A stretch of DNA of 64,000 nt from Torreya grandis (taxonomy: Eukaryota > Streptophyta > Pinopsida > Cupressales > Taxaceae), in NCBI GenBank assembly GCA_037957365.1, contig JARHVA010000639.1, positions 950,501-1,014,500 of the forward strand, written 5' to 3'. The first letter of the stretch is position 1. The number at the start of each line of letters is the position of its first letter. Under the pieces are notes generated by a model, which was given only the letters and a program-made list of their open reading frames with translations, was not told the origin of the DNA and searched no databases. Both the position numbers and the translations under genes were made by a program. Positions 26,017 through 38,800 of this stretch are shown in pieces.

Positions 26017-28117
26017 ATAAATAGCTACACCTATAACTATACTTGTACATCATCTAATTTTTTTTCTTGGCTTGTATCCCTCTTCAAGCTCAATCTTGAA
26101 GACCAACCACCACAGTGAACCCTGTGATGCTTCTCCTGTCATCCAAGTAACCTGCCATATCTGAATCTACATATGCATGTAGAGAAGTGCCTGACCCTGC
26201 ATAGCATGAATCCCTGCTACTGGTCCCTCTCAGATACCTGAGAATCCAATGAACTACTTTTCAGTGCTTCTTTCCTGAATTGGCCACAAACTTGTTGACA
26301 GCTCCCACTGCTTGGGTAATATCAGGTCTAGTACATACCATGCACTCAACCTCATTATGTGATTTGGGACATTGTTCTGTGAACTGTCCATCCATAGGTG
26401 TGCTAACCGGTTTTACATCCTACATATTGAACCTCTCCACTACCTTAATCACACAATCCTCTTGAGACAACATCAACCTGTGACTTTCCCTATCTCTAGA
26501 AATACTCATGCCAAGGATTTCTACTCCTGAATCCTTCCTGGCACACCTCTGAGCTACTTTTACCTTTAGCTCAGAAAAACCCTGCATGTATGAACCTGAA
26601 ACAAGCATATCATCCACATACAGTAACAAGATAATGTCACGACCATTATCCAACCTGGTAAAATAAACACAATGGTTGCATTGACATTGACTAAACCATG
26701 CTTTGTCATACACCTGTCAAACCTGTACCACTATCCTAGAGCTTGCTCAAGACCATATAACCTGGCCTTCTGTCTCACCTGTCCATTCTCTCCTTTCTTT
26801 AACATAGGAATCCATTCGTCTTTCAGTGCTTTCATTCTGGCTGGCAACTCTACCAAATCTCCCATTTGGTTCTTTCCCAAGGAATCAATTTCCTCATTCA
26901 TGTCATGCTCCCACTATTTCTTAGATTCTACCTGCATTGCCTCTTCAAAACTTCCTAGTTTTTGAGCATCAGTGAGCAACAAGTTCAAGTAGTATAAAGA
27001 AGGTGAATAATGAATTTGAGGCTTACTTACCCTTTTAGTCCTCCACATGGGTGTTTGAGACTCCTTGACAGTGTGCTATCCGCCCAAAATTCTTTCTCTG
27101 ATTGACCTTGGTCTACACCCAACCGATGTCGATTCCACCTGATCACCAATGTTGGTTCCCTGACCGACGTCGATGTCCACCTAGTTGCCAATGTCGGTTC
27201 CCTGATCGACATAGGTCTCCACCTGGTTGACACCATCGACTCTGGTCTGCACATGACCAACGTTGGTACCTACTTGTTTAATGTCAGTTTTCACCTGATT
27301 GACATCAGTAACTATGTTTTCCTATGAGTGATGACTTTTACCCGCGAGCTCACTTTGGATCATAACCTTGTCCAAATTGCCCTACTCATAAGTATTTAGC
27401 CCCTTGAGTTGATCTCTATCCATCATCTTCTCCATGAAAACCAAGGCTTTCCAGTTCTTATGTTTGTCAAAGACATCAGACTTCCTCTTAAGAACATGCA
27501 TTCCTTTCTTACTCAGTGACCAAGCCTATAGAGCCACATCTTTGCATCTACATCTGAAGTAGATAAACTAGAAGGAGAATCAGTAATACAAGTAGATAGA
27601 TAAAGAGTATCTAATTGCCACATGCTAATTCAAGTGCACCCTTGAAAACTTTCCAAGATTCCACTGTGAGAGTAATTGTGCAACCCTCATCACCCAACTT
27701 TCCTAAAGAAATTAGACTCCTCTTCAGGATTGGGACATGCATGACCTCCTCCAACACCCATGTGTTGCCCGTCTGCAATTTCAGCTGCACTTTCCCTTTT
27801 CCAACCATTTGACAAGGCTTACCATCCCCTAAATAAATCTTTCCAAAGTCTCCTTAGACATATTCATGAAAAAATTCTCTATTTGGGGTTGCAAGGAAAG
27901 AGGCACCAGAATCTAAAACCCAAGATTCTACTTTATCCAAGGAACATACAAGAGCATCCTATGTAACAATACCTGCAACATCTGTTTCTTCATTTCCTTC
28001 ATGCTGATCTTCTACCAACCAACAATCTTTCTTTACCTGCCCTTTCTTTCCATAATTTAGTAATTGAGAATTCTTGCCATTGAATTCCTCCATTCTTATC
28101 TTACTTTCTTCTGCCAT
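26017..28117 (-). pseudogene. E3 gag-pol remnant
   Basis: On the minus strand the frame starts at 28117 (MAEESKIRMEEFNGKN, a copia gag start) and jumps to a partial zinc knuckle (YGKKGQVKKDCW), so most of gag is missing. Protease follows, with WVLDSGASF (catalytic DSGA at 27913-27902), then the region before integrase (HVPILKRSLISLGKL, near 27740). Integrase keeps only DVFDKHKNWKALV (near 27460). After a minisatellite, reverse transcriptase begins (EEIDSLGKNQMGDLVELP). It then jumps from KA straight to RLYGLEQA, losing part of the fingers and palm, but retains LLYVDDMLV (26620-26609). RNase H is marked by YVDSDMAGYLDDRRS near 26180. Stops and frameshifts add to the deletions. Confidence 0.9.
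27113..27320. repeat. GACGTCGGT-type minisatellite inside E3 pol
   Basis: About nine degenerate units of 18-26 bp, built on CCGACGTCGGTTCCCTGA and variants, occupy the place of the integrase C-terminal region. On the minus strand they translate to a repeated REPTLVIRW-like peptide. The same core occurs about five times in each E3 LTR. Confidence 0.75.
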
Positions 28118-28209
28118 TGCTTTACTCCCACTCAAATAGAAACCCCTGTGAGTGACCTATAATCAACAATCACTTAACACACTCTGAAACCAAGGTGTTA
28201 GTGAACCAA

Positions 28210-28221
28210 GCTCTAATACCA
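28210..28221 (-). promoter_or_regulatory. E3 primer-binding site
   Basis: The minus strand reads TGGTATTAGAGC two bases inside the 5' LTR. It differs by one base from TGGTATCAGAGC, the site paired by initiator tRNA-Met in plant copia elements. A second, further diverged match lies just inside each LTR start. Confidence 0.88.
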
Positions 28222-28223
28222 AT

Positions 28224-29226
28224 TGATAGGACCTAGGCTCATAAATCTCTAATACCAATTGTCAGGATTCCTACTCCTTAAGAGTACACTTGATTACCTT
28301 TGTATAAGCAACTAAACACAAAATTTAACCAGAAGTAAAATGTAACTAGAATTCAGAAACAACACAAAATATGAGAGACAATACAACCTTGTATTAATAC
28401 TCTTCCAAAAGGAAATACATTGAAGAAATCACACTCTTCCCACACCTCTAGGGTGTACAAGTAATTCTCCCTCAAGAGTTCTCTCTCTCAATTACAAACC
28501 AATCAACTCAAACACAGAGTTGTTGTTTCAACCAGTCAGTAACAATACTACCAGTGCACCAACCAGTAAGTGACAATCAACTCAACTATTATTGCCTACT
28601 TCTAGTACCAATGAGTACACCACGTACTCCAAGTAGATCTCCCTGATCTTGCTACCTGTTGTGTTACAGATCTCCTTTGACCTTGCTACCCCACAGATCT
28701 CCTTTGACCTTACACACACACACACCTACAGATCAATCGACCTTACTTACCATGTAGATCTCACCTAATCTTGCTACACTGTAGATCAACCTAGTCTTGC
28801 ACACTTGCAAACCTAGATCTTACACTCGGGAAGAACCCTTGTCCTTGCCTATCCAAGTCCTTATGATTCTCCAATCTTACAATACAGCCCCATGGGTCTC
28901 TTAAATAGATCCCATACAAATAATAATTAGAATTCCTAATTACAATAATTAGAAATGCAGACTCAAGACTAAAATTAGTATTTTACATGCAAACTAACTG
29001 TCTGTCTAAAATTAGACCAGTTCTTGAAACGCATGCAAATGCATGCACACACAGGTTGCTGACGTCGATTCTTGTCTGACCGATGTCAGCAGACCCCTAA
29101 TCAACATTGGTTACTGTGAACACTAAAGATGACTGATGTTGGTTGATCAGATCGATGTTGGTTGCTCTGTAACTTAGCAACCTCCTTCATTTGCATCAGT
29201 GAAGCTTTTAGCTCCACAACCTAACA
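28224..29226 (-). repeat. E3 5' LTR
   Basis: Ends are TGATAGG and CCTAACA on the plus strand. It is very similar to the 3' LTR, with scattered substitutions only, making E3 the youngest datable element here. A TATA-like TATTTAAG (minus strand, 28907-28900) would start transcription toward the primer site. Confidence 0.92.
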
Positions 29227-29231
29227 AGATA
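29227..29231. repeat. E3 target-site duplication, right
   Basis: AGATA, identical to 24991-24995, followed by GGCCCTTAA as in the uninterrupted E2 LTRs. Confidence 0.9.
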
Positions 29232-31299
29232 GGCCCTTAAAACCCTGGTTGTAGGTTATGGTTGAAGCTTGGTTTGATTTTTTTAAGCTCATTTATTCAA
29301 ATTTACCAGGTCATAATACTCCCATGATTTTATCTTGTCTATAATTCCTTCAAACCCATGATTCTATGTTTAGGTCCTTAATACGTACTCCTCTGCCCTT
29401 TACTGTCACAATCATGGTTTGTCATGCCTGTAGGTGTATCTTGACAAGAATTAAACCTAGTTCATGTTGTATATGGGTTAATACTAAGTTATTTGAGGTT
29501 AATTCTCACTTATGGCACTTTTATCCTCTTTAATAACTCAAACAAAGGTCTAAATTCCAACTTTCACCTCACTGCCTATATACCTTTGACTGTGTTTTGT
29601 GATTTTAGGCTGCCTATAGGTCTATTGGAGTTATTTTAGGTCATGTTATTGATTGGCTATAAGAAACTATTCTTTAGGTCTAGTTTCCTCCAATTTTCTA
29701 TCTTCACCTCAAACCTTAAACCTAGATCATAACATGCCCTATTTGAAACAAATTCTTACTAAGGCCTATTGTAGGTTTGTTCCTAGGCTTGTACGGATAG
29801 GGGAAGGTATTTGGGGCACTTGAAACATCAACTTCACTTTGTATCTATCACCTTGGTCCATGATTTCTCTTTGGACTTGTTTGAATTATTTAAACTTTAT
29901 GGAGTAGTTTATAACTTCCATATGACGTTCAAAATCAACTTTTTCAACCATACCCTATAGATATCACTGTTATAATTTAGTGATTTTTGACAACTTTTGA
30001 GGCTTTGAAACTCCATCTTCCACTCCTCCTTTTGCCCCAAAAATTGGTAGGGTTGTATTAAGTGGACAAGGATGACAAATAAATAAATTCATACATTGAA
30101 AATACTTTTTGAAACTAACATATGTCATTCCAAAAAGCCTTCAGGATCTCTTTTTGGTCAATTTTGGGATTGAGAACCCAAATACAGTTAGCTCATATTT
30201 TGTAGTGGTAACTTTCACTTATGTGGCATCTTAACCTCTATGGCATGAAATACAAGATACTTTGGTCATGTTGGGATTTAAGACATGAAATACACGTCTT
30301 CACCATTAAAATCTCCTACAAACCTCTTGGAGAAGGTGATTGTCAACATTTTGTAGACAAGCAGTGAGCAAGGAAACTAGGCAACTTAGCTTTGAAGGAG
30401 TAGCTAGTTTGATATCTCACAATGGAAATTCAATGAAATAACCTTAAAAACATGAATACAAGATCATTTACACACTCCATGGATCTCCTTTCCATGTTTT
30501 AAATCTCAAGTTTGCCATATATGGCTGCCAACTTGAAAAAACAAGCATAATTGGAACTCTCCTTTATGTGGAATTGAAAGAGAAGGGTTGGATGATTGAA
30601 ACACCATGGAGAGGACATTATTCACACCTTAACACACCTCATCAAACTCACATAGATCTCTATATTCTTGAAAATAATAAATAGATGTAAACTTACACCC
30701 CTCTTGAATACCATTCCATAAAAAGTTGCCTAGAGTGTAGAAAGGAAGAGAGACCAATCTGAGAGTTATTTTTATGTATGTTAAGGGAACTTAGATTAAT
30801 ATTCACCTGTAGAAACATTTCCATTAACTCCACCTTTAGCTCTCATGGTGAGTGTTTGAAGTTGTGCTTCCTTGGCTTGTCAATGGAGAAAGAAGAGACA
30901 TGAGTTACAGATGCAATTTTTTGTGCCATAAATGAAAATTAAACATGGATATGACCTATGAGGAGGTGTAGAGTCACACCACCACATTTTTTTCTTCAAG
31001 GGAGCTTGGGAAGTCTGTAAAAGTTTTGAAAAAGGCCTATTTTTTATGGAAAACTACTTCTTTCTTGATAAACCTGACTTATAACTATCTTTTGACATGA
31101 TCCTGGCATAAACCATGTTGGAACTGACCTTGGTGTTAAATTTTATGGCATAAAAGTAAGTACAAGTCATTTAGAAGGCTAAAAGGTGGCCAAAAGACCC
31201 CTTTTTCATTTTAGACCCAATAAATGACTAGTTTATGACTTGTGATCACATTGAAACATGCTAAATTCCATATTAGGACAAATTAGACACAAATGGACC

Positions 31300-31340
31300 T
31301 TTGACCAAGTTTAACCAAGGTTTGACCAAGTTTAACTAGG
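31300..31340. promoter_or_regulatory. Expanded TTTGACC cluster in E2 LTR 2
   Basis: Four units alternate TTTGACCAAG and TTTAACCAAGG-type copies. LTR 1 has three units and LTR 3 three shorter ones, so unit number changes between LTRs. Possible WRKY-factor sites; function is inferred. Confidence 0.4.
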
Positions 31341-31497
31341 CCATTTTAAAGAAGATGAGATTCAATAAAGATTAGGGCATGGTTAAGTGATATAATAGAC
31401 TAACATGACACCCAAAGGGACATATGGGGACCTTCTTTAAAAAATTCAAAATGATAGGGGTTGACCTTGTTTGACTAGAAGTCAAATTTGGTCAACA

Positions 31498-31769
31498 ATT
31501 TGTTAACTCCTAGGGGTAACATTTTTGCCTATGTTAAGGACTAGTAGCCTTATCCTATCCATTAGGCAAGGGAGTCATAACATGCTTGGAAAACATCTAG
31601 AGTAGACCTTGAAGAGACTAATAAAACAATAATTCTACCTCAGACACACAAAGGGAAAGAACAACACACAACAAAGACCCAACAATAAACAAGACACGGA
31701 CCACTTGTGCTACTAAACACTTAGGGAAAGAAAACCACAACTGAAAGTAAACTAATATGTACATCTGAC
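31498..31769 (-). promoter_or_regulatory. E2 polypurine-tract region and 3' untranslated segment, copy 2
   Basis: The minus strand next to LTR 2 reads TTACCCCTAGGAGTTAACAA. The rest matches copy 1 (20059-20316) base for base over most of its length. Confidence 0.45.
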
Positions 31770-33450
31770 CTAATACATTTTTCTTACTCTTGGATCAAAG
31801 GAGAAACTCCTTAGGTCTCCTTCATGGAAAGAAACCTCATGATGGTAACCAAGTAGGTTATAGGAGTGATAACTTGGTGACTCACCCTTCTTGTTTTCCA
31901 TCTTGATTGGCATGTATTCCAATGCATCAGGTTTAAACATGTCTTCCACATCCATGTACTCATATTGCTCTTTATGACATGTTTCATGTTGGTCATTCAT
32001 GTTGATGTAGTTCGTCAATAGATCAATGGCTACAACCTCATAATTATAGGGCTCATTTGGCTCATGACCCTCTTGGAAAACATCATGGACCAACTCATCC
32101 TTTTATATTTGTTTGAGATGCTTATAAAACTGGTCTCTTGCTTCATCATAGCTCTATTGAGAAAGGGTGCATGGTATGATATTTGAATCGAGACAATTTT
32201 TTTCTAACTCATCATTTTCTTTCTCAATAACTCCTTCTTCAATGCCTCTATCAAACTAATTTGATTCCTCTAGTTTTTATTAAAAAAAGAGTCTCCAGCT
32301 ACTCTACAACATGCTCGTGAACCTCATTCAACTCAGTTCCCATGGCTTGGTCATTATCTTCATCAAAGCAACAAGAAGGTTCCTCAAAAAAAGGGGGAGA
32401 GAGATCACCATGCTTACATTCCTCATCAGCTAATTTTTACATGTGAATTTTATCAATCTCATCTTCATATTCTTGATACATTTGCATGTAGGTGTGACCT
32501 ATGTCTTCTCCTTGCAACATGCCACTTTCAAGAGTCACTTAGTCAAGCTTAGTCCCATGAGACCCTCTTAGAACAACCACCTATTGAGATATGATTTGAC
32601 CATGTTATCCATCTTTGATAATGCTTTCCACTTCATGATCATGATGGTAATCACCATGATGATGTTCATATGGAGTAGTTATGATGATATAATCTTCATT
32701 CTCACTCATTATAACCTCTTGATCAACCAAGAATTGCATTTTATCTTGCTCAGTTGCCTCCCTCAAAATAGGTTTGTCTTTAGGATGGAATGAAATGAAG
32801 GGTGAATGAATAGGTTCATGAATTTGAGGTGGAAGAGTTCGGATATGGAAGGGAGTGGAAGGTCAAGGAAATGAATATGGAGTTTGAGATTAGTGAGAGG
32901 ACTTAGGAATGGACTTTGAAAAGAGGCAAGCACTAGTGAGCTCAAATGGAAGTCCACTCTTGGGCTGGTTGGAAGAAGTATCATTCACATAAGCAAGAAA
33001 CTCACTTTTCCAATGATGTCCTTGCATATAGTTCATGGGAACTTCCTCTTTCACATGACAAGGCTGATAGGAATTTGCTTGAGGATGATAGGCATCAACA
33101 TATGAAGGGTAGGGCTCAAATTGGGGCTAGTAACAAGGTATTTCCTGGTAACCATTCCCATAAGATTGCCCAACATCTCTATGATGAATATGAATGGATG
33201 AAAAATAATGATCATATGATTGACAAAGGCCATATTGGAGATGATGAAGGTCATATTGAACTTGATAAAGATCAAAACAAGGTTGATAGGGATCAAAATC
33301 AAGTTGACCAAGCACTTGTTCACTTTGAAAAGGAAGAGGCAAGGCTTGTAATGTCTCACCCACTTGTAGAGGGAGAAAATCAACATCAAGACCATCCTTG
33401 AAAGCTTGATTTGGAAACTAAGACATAGAAAAATCTATGAACAACATTCA
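31770..33450 (-). pseudogene. E2 internal frame of unknown function, copy 2
   Basis: Same order as copy 1. The start side holds an open stretch at 33363-33127 (LGQLDFDPYQPCFDLYQVQY, then a Tyr/His/Gln-rich run). Next come EEVPMNYMQGHHWKSEF and QIHEPIHSPFISFHP, which is broken by stops, and an acidic His-rich segment. The closing open stretch at 32093-31770 contains NYINMNDQHETCHKE, MFKPDALEY and FSFDPRV. Some positions that are stops in copy 1 are sense codons here and the reverse, so the ancestral frame was longer than either. No recognisable family. Confidence 0.6.
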
Positions 33451-33578
33451 AATGGAATACCTGGCTGTTAGACCATCTGATTCAACCTCAGAGTCACCAT
33501 TGGTACTTGGAAAAGTGCCTCCTGAGGCTGATGTATTGAAGGACAACACCAAAAAATCTTCCAACTCTTGGAATTCAT

Positions 33579-33596
33579 GTCCTATCAGGTGTGCCA
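33579..33596 (-). promoter_or_regulatory. Candidate E2 primer-binding site
   Basis: The minus strand reads TGGCACACCTGATAGGAC, identical to the E1 candidate although the surrounding DNA is diverged. It lies eight bases inside LTR 3. The matching place beside LTR 2 (about 22154-22171) is strongly mutated. Confidence 0.5.
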
Positions 33597-34270
33597 AAAA
33601 CTATAGTCACTTGGATGCACCCTATGAGAAGAAATTTTCTAGTTCTCTAATCCAAGTGGAAAAATTGGGACATCTCACTTGTTGTGGGTGAGCAAACTTG
33701 TGAGATGAACCTCTAGATAAGGGCTAGCTCCCTTTGATGTATTATTCAAGCATATGCTCCTACTACTAAAAATTTGGGAGTTGAAAAGAGTTAATATATG
33801 AATGAAAAGTAAGAATAATATATAAAGGTTATACACCAGATTAGTTTGATGACTTATAACCACTTGTATTCCACACTTGAGACAAAAGAACTAACTAAAA
33901 CACACTCCCAAATCTATGTCTTCTTGCATCAATATTACATTGTGGGGTCCTCGATGATATAAAAGGATAGGAGGACTAGACAAAAGGTATTAAATGACTC
34001 TAATGAAAATACTACTCACTTTAACCATGAACATATCTTGAAACACGTCACATGCCCTGGAAGAAGAGGCTACAAATAGGTGAAATAATGAAGTACAATG
34101 CTAAGGAATCCATAGTCTTCACTAAGAAAATTCAACATTCAAATAAATCAAACTAAGAATATTCATGAGAGAGGTAAAAAATAAGTCATTTTATTTATCA
34201 TAAGGTGTATAATTGAGTATGGCTTTTCCATACTCATGTGGAGCATGCATATAATGCCAAAATGGCCAAC

Positions 34271-34278
34271 TCTTATAG
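34271..34278 (-). promoter_or_regulatory. E2 LTR 3 TATA box
   Basis: The minus strand reads CTATAAGA. Immediately upstream on that strand are (CA)13 and (CT)60. A possible poly(A) signal AATAAA follows about 80 bases downstream (near 34190), which would give a short R region. Confidence 0.5.
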
Positions 34279-34282
34279 AGTT

Positions 34283-34432
<150 letters not shown>

Positions 34433-37400
34433 CCAAGGGTCACTTAGACATGTGTCAAGCTGAGAATTTAAGTTATCCATGCATTGGAAGAGGATATGGT
34501 TGAACCATTCAAGGTCAAGAGAAATAAGTGTCAAACCAAGTCATCAAAGTTAGGCAAAATGGCACAAAACACCTCTCTTTGCATAGAAAAATTGCCTTCA
34601 TGATTAGGCCTATTTGAAAATATTGTAACTGATATAGGATAGGAAAAATTATTGGTATGTAAGGGGTGGATATTATAAATTCCTCTCCATGTATTGGATG
34701 CATTCTTGGTCTTTTGGAAATAATTGGTAGAGAGTCATAATCATCTGTTGTCCTAAAAATTGCCCTTCCATGCACCCTGTACACTTGGAATCCAAATTGG
34801 CTTAAATTATCCATTAAAATACATTTTATGGAGTGAATAAAATTTTTAAATACCCTCCATGGCCTTGGAATCATTAGGGGTACCTTAAGATTACTTCACT
34901 TAAAAATTTTCTCCCCTCTCTCTAGCTTGTGCATTAGGCCAGTTTTGACTGGCTGAAAATAAGGACCTATTTGAATCACTTATAGGTTGATTAATGACAT
35001 TAAATGAATGTTTTTTGTTATATTAAGTGTAAATATTCCACCCAAACTTTGTTTCATCTCTTAATTCATCATGTAGCCTACACAACACACAAAATAGTGA
35101 GAAAAAACCATTTTATGCCCCTGTCCATATAATTCCATACAAAAAATCACATGGATGTGATCATAATGGATTTGGAAACAACTTATATTCATAATTTAGG
35201 TTCAAATTACTCCATCTGGTGGTACCTTTATGGTCATTTTCACTTCTAGGTCTCAAATATGGTTTAAAGAGGGGTTTTGAGTGATCTAGACTCTTAACGT
35301 TTGTTCATAAAAAATAGACATTGGATTCCTTTTTAAATTCAATTTATGGATTACTAGGGACCTCATATAAATTTTATTGAACATATATAGGTCCCATGCA
35401 AGATATGATGGACGTTTCAAGCATTTGAAGTTGACCATTTGAGCCATTTTAGGATTTTCATGAGGGTTTGAGAGCTTCTAAGCCAATAATTGACCTTATG
35501 ATGCATTTATTTTTTAAAAAATGGATTATAAACCTGTATATGAACCCAAATATAATTTTTACATCCTTATATTATTCTCATTAATATCCAAAAATGAAAA
35601 CTCACCATTGTTTGGCACTAGGCCTAGACCTTGCCAATAGGCCTGCTTGTCATTTGAGACCCAACATGACACTCCAATCGATTATTTTAAAATTTTATTG
35701 ATAAAAAAAATCTCATGTGACCCTTAAAACATTTTAAATTCTATTTTAAGTCATGGAAAATACCAAAAATGAGAATGACCCCTAGTTTGGATTTTAGGCC
35801 TAAGGACTCCCTTTAGCCCTGACTGCAAACCTCCTTGGTTGGAACAACCTGTATTATTATAGACACTAAATTAAATTTTTATAGGTTTATTTATGTCCCA
35901 TAAATATTATAAAATCATAAAATTTCCCTTACTATCCTTCTGATTCAATATTTTATCATTTTCCCCAAAACTGGCACCTTCATGCACACTAAAAGTGACC
36001 CTATTCTGAGACAAAATAGTGGGTGTTTTCCCTATTTAAATTGAAAAAATAATGATTTTTTAGTAATATATATGTCATAATGGTACTATATACCAAATCT
36101 TAGCTTCTAAATCCTCTATTTTACCCCCCAACTCATCACATTTGCAAGGCAAACTTTTTAAAGATGGCTGATTGTGAGGGTAAGCAGGGTTGACTGTACT
36201 TTGGAGAGAAAAGTGATTTAATTGGGATTTATTATGATATTTTATGGATTTTAAATTATTAAAATTACCTATAAAATCCATATATATCCTTAATTTCCCC
36301 TTAAACACCTCTTTTCTCTTGGGAAACATGGATTAGGCCTTGACTACCCATAAGGAGAAACCCTATTTTATGCCAGCTGTAGGTTCTTTCAAGTTTGTTT
36401 TATGTTTTTTGAACATAATAAAAACCTTATTTTATATTAAAAATATAAAAAATATGGTCACCTTACCATTTTTATAATCCAAACTCACTCTCTTGCACTA
36501 GTTCACCCTTACTCTCAAGATTAGGCCATGCTCCTTGAGGACTGAGATAGGCCCTTAAGAGCCTAGCTGTAGGTTATGGTTGAAGCTTGGTTTGATGTTT
36601 TTAAGATAATTTATTCACATTTAATATTTCATAATACTCTCCATTCTTTTATCTATTCTCTAAATCCTTTAAACCCACAATTCTATGTTTAAGTCCTTAA
36701 CTAGTACTCCTCTACCCTTTACTATCACAGTCATGGTTTGTCATGCATATAGGTGTATCTTGACAATAATTAGACCTAGTTAATATTGTATATGGGTTAA
36801 TCATAAGTTATTTGAGGTTAATTATAAATTATGGAACTTGTATCATATTTAATAACTCAAACAAAGTTATAAATTCCAACTCTCACCTCACTGCCTATAT
36901 ACCTTTGACTTTGTTTTATGATTCCAGGCTCCTTGTAAGCCTATTGGAGTTATTTTAGGTCATTTAATTGATTGGATATAGGCAGATATTATTTAGTTTT
37001 AGTGTCCTCCAAGTGTCTATATTCACCTAAAACCTTCAACCTATATCATTATATGCCTTATTTGAAACAAATTCTTACTAAATCCTATTGTAGGTGTGTT
37101 CCCAGACCTGTATGGATAGAGGAAGGTATTTAGGGCACTTGAAACATCAACTTCACTTTGTCTATGTCACCTTGGTCCATTATTTATATTTGGAATTTTT
37201 TTTAATGATTTAAAATTTATGTCATAGTTTATAACTTCCATATGACGTGCAAAATTGACTTTTTCAACCATACCCTGTAGATATCATTATCATAATTCAG
37301 TGATTTTTGATAACTTTTGAGGATTTGAAATTCCATATTTCACTCCTTATTTTGCCTAAAAAAATTGTAGGGTTTTACTATGTGGACAAGGATTCCAAAT

Positions 37401-38800
37401 GAGGAAATTATGACATTGAAATACTTTTTTAAACTAACATACATCTTCCAAAAAGCCTTCAGGACCTCTGTTTGGTCAATTTTGGGATTGAGAAGCCAAA
37501 TACAATTAGCTCATCTTTTGAAGTGGTAACTTTCACTTGTGTGGAATATTAACCTATATGGAATTAAATATAAGATAATTTGGTAATTTTGGATCTTAAA
37601 ACATGAACTCCACCATGTCTTTACCATTAAAATCTCTGTACAAACCTCCTGGCTAAGGTGACTATCAACATTCTGTAGACAAGGTAGTGAGCAAGGACAC
37701 TACGAAAATTAGCTTTAAGGGATTAGCTAGTTTGATATCTCACAATGGAAATTCAATGAAATAACCTTAAAAACATGAATACAAGATCATTAACACAATC
37801 CATAAAGCTCATTTCAACATTTTAAAACTCAGGTTTCACATATATGGCTGCCAACTTGAAAAAACAAGCATAATTGGAACTTTCCTTCAAGTAGCATTGA
37901 AAGAGAAGTGTTGGATGATTGAAATACCATGGATAAGAATTTATTCACACCTAAAAACACCTAATAAAACTCACATATCTCCCCAGATTATTGAAAACAA
38001 TAAATATATGCAAAATTACACCCCTTTTGAATGTAATTCCATAAAAAGTTGCCTAGAGTGTGGAAAGGAGGAGCCACCAATCTGAGAGTTCTTGTTATGT
38101 ATGTGAAGTTCACTTAGATTAATATCCACCTATAGAATCATTTCCCTTAACTCCAAATTCAGCTCTCATGGTGAGTGTTTAAACTTTCCCTTCCTTGGCT
38201 TTCCAATGGAGAAAGAACAAAAATGAGTTGTAGATGCAATTTTTTATGTAATAAATGAAAACCAAATGTGGATGACCTGTGAGGAGGCGAAGACTCACAA
38301 CACCACATTTTTTTCTACAAGGGAGCTTTGGAAGTTTTTGGAAGTGTTGAAAAAGGCCTATTTTTTAGGAAAATTCTTTTTGCCTAATGAACCTCACTTA
38401 TAACTATCCACTAACATGATCTTGACATGAACCACATTGAAACTAACCTTGGTGTCAAATTTTATGGCATAAAAGTACAAGTCATTTAATAGGCTAAAAG
38501 GTGTCCAAAGACCCCTTTTTTCATATGAGACCCAATAAATGACTATTTTATGACTTTTGATCACATTAAAACATGCTAAATTCCATATTAGGACAAATTA
38601 GACATAAATGGACCTTTGACCAAGCTTGACCAAGTTTGACTAGGCCATTTTAAGGAAGATGAGCTTCAACAAAGACTAGGACATGGCTAAGTGAGATAAT
38701 AGACTTACATGACACCCAAAGGGACATATGGGAACATTTTTTTAAAATTTCAAAATGATAGGGGTTGACCTTATTTGATTAGAAGTCCAATTTGGTCAAT

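Larger units (their letters stand above)
24996..29226 (-). mobile_element. E3: Ty1/copia element, internally deleted
   Basis: The 4,231-bp element has LTRs of 1,006 and 1,003 bp, TG/CA ends, a 5-bp AGATA duplication, an initiator-Met-type primer site and a classic polypurine tract. The internal 2.2 kb is far shorter than the roughly 4 kb usual for autonomous copia elements. It still shows parts of gag, protease (DSGA), integrase, reverse transcriptase (YVDD) and RNase H in copia order. It cannot encode its own movement. Confidence 0.93.
22180..31497 (-). repeat. E2 LTR 2, interrupted by E3
   Basis: This LTR is split into 22180-24995 and 29227-31497; removing E3 and one target duplication leaves about 5.08 kb. 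It has a TATA box at 22850-22857 with a GA tract of moderate length beside it. The TTTGACC cluster at 31300-31340 has four units, one or two more than in the other LTRs. Lying between two internal regions, it serves both as a 5' and a 3' LTR of the array. Confidence 0.75.

Noticed and set aside
33051..33401. Plus-strand 151-codon and minus-strand 114-codon frames in E2 copy 2
   Set aside because: Shadows of the same kind as in copy 1. The acidic plus-strand reading is only the complement of the Tyr/His-rich frame.
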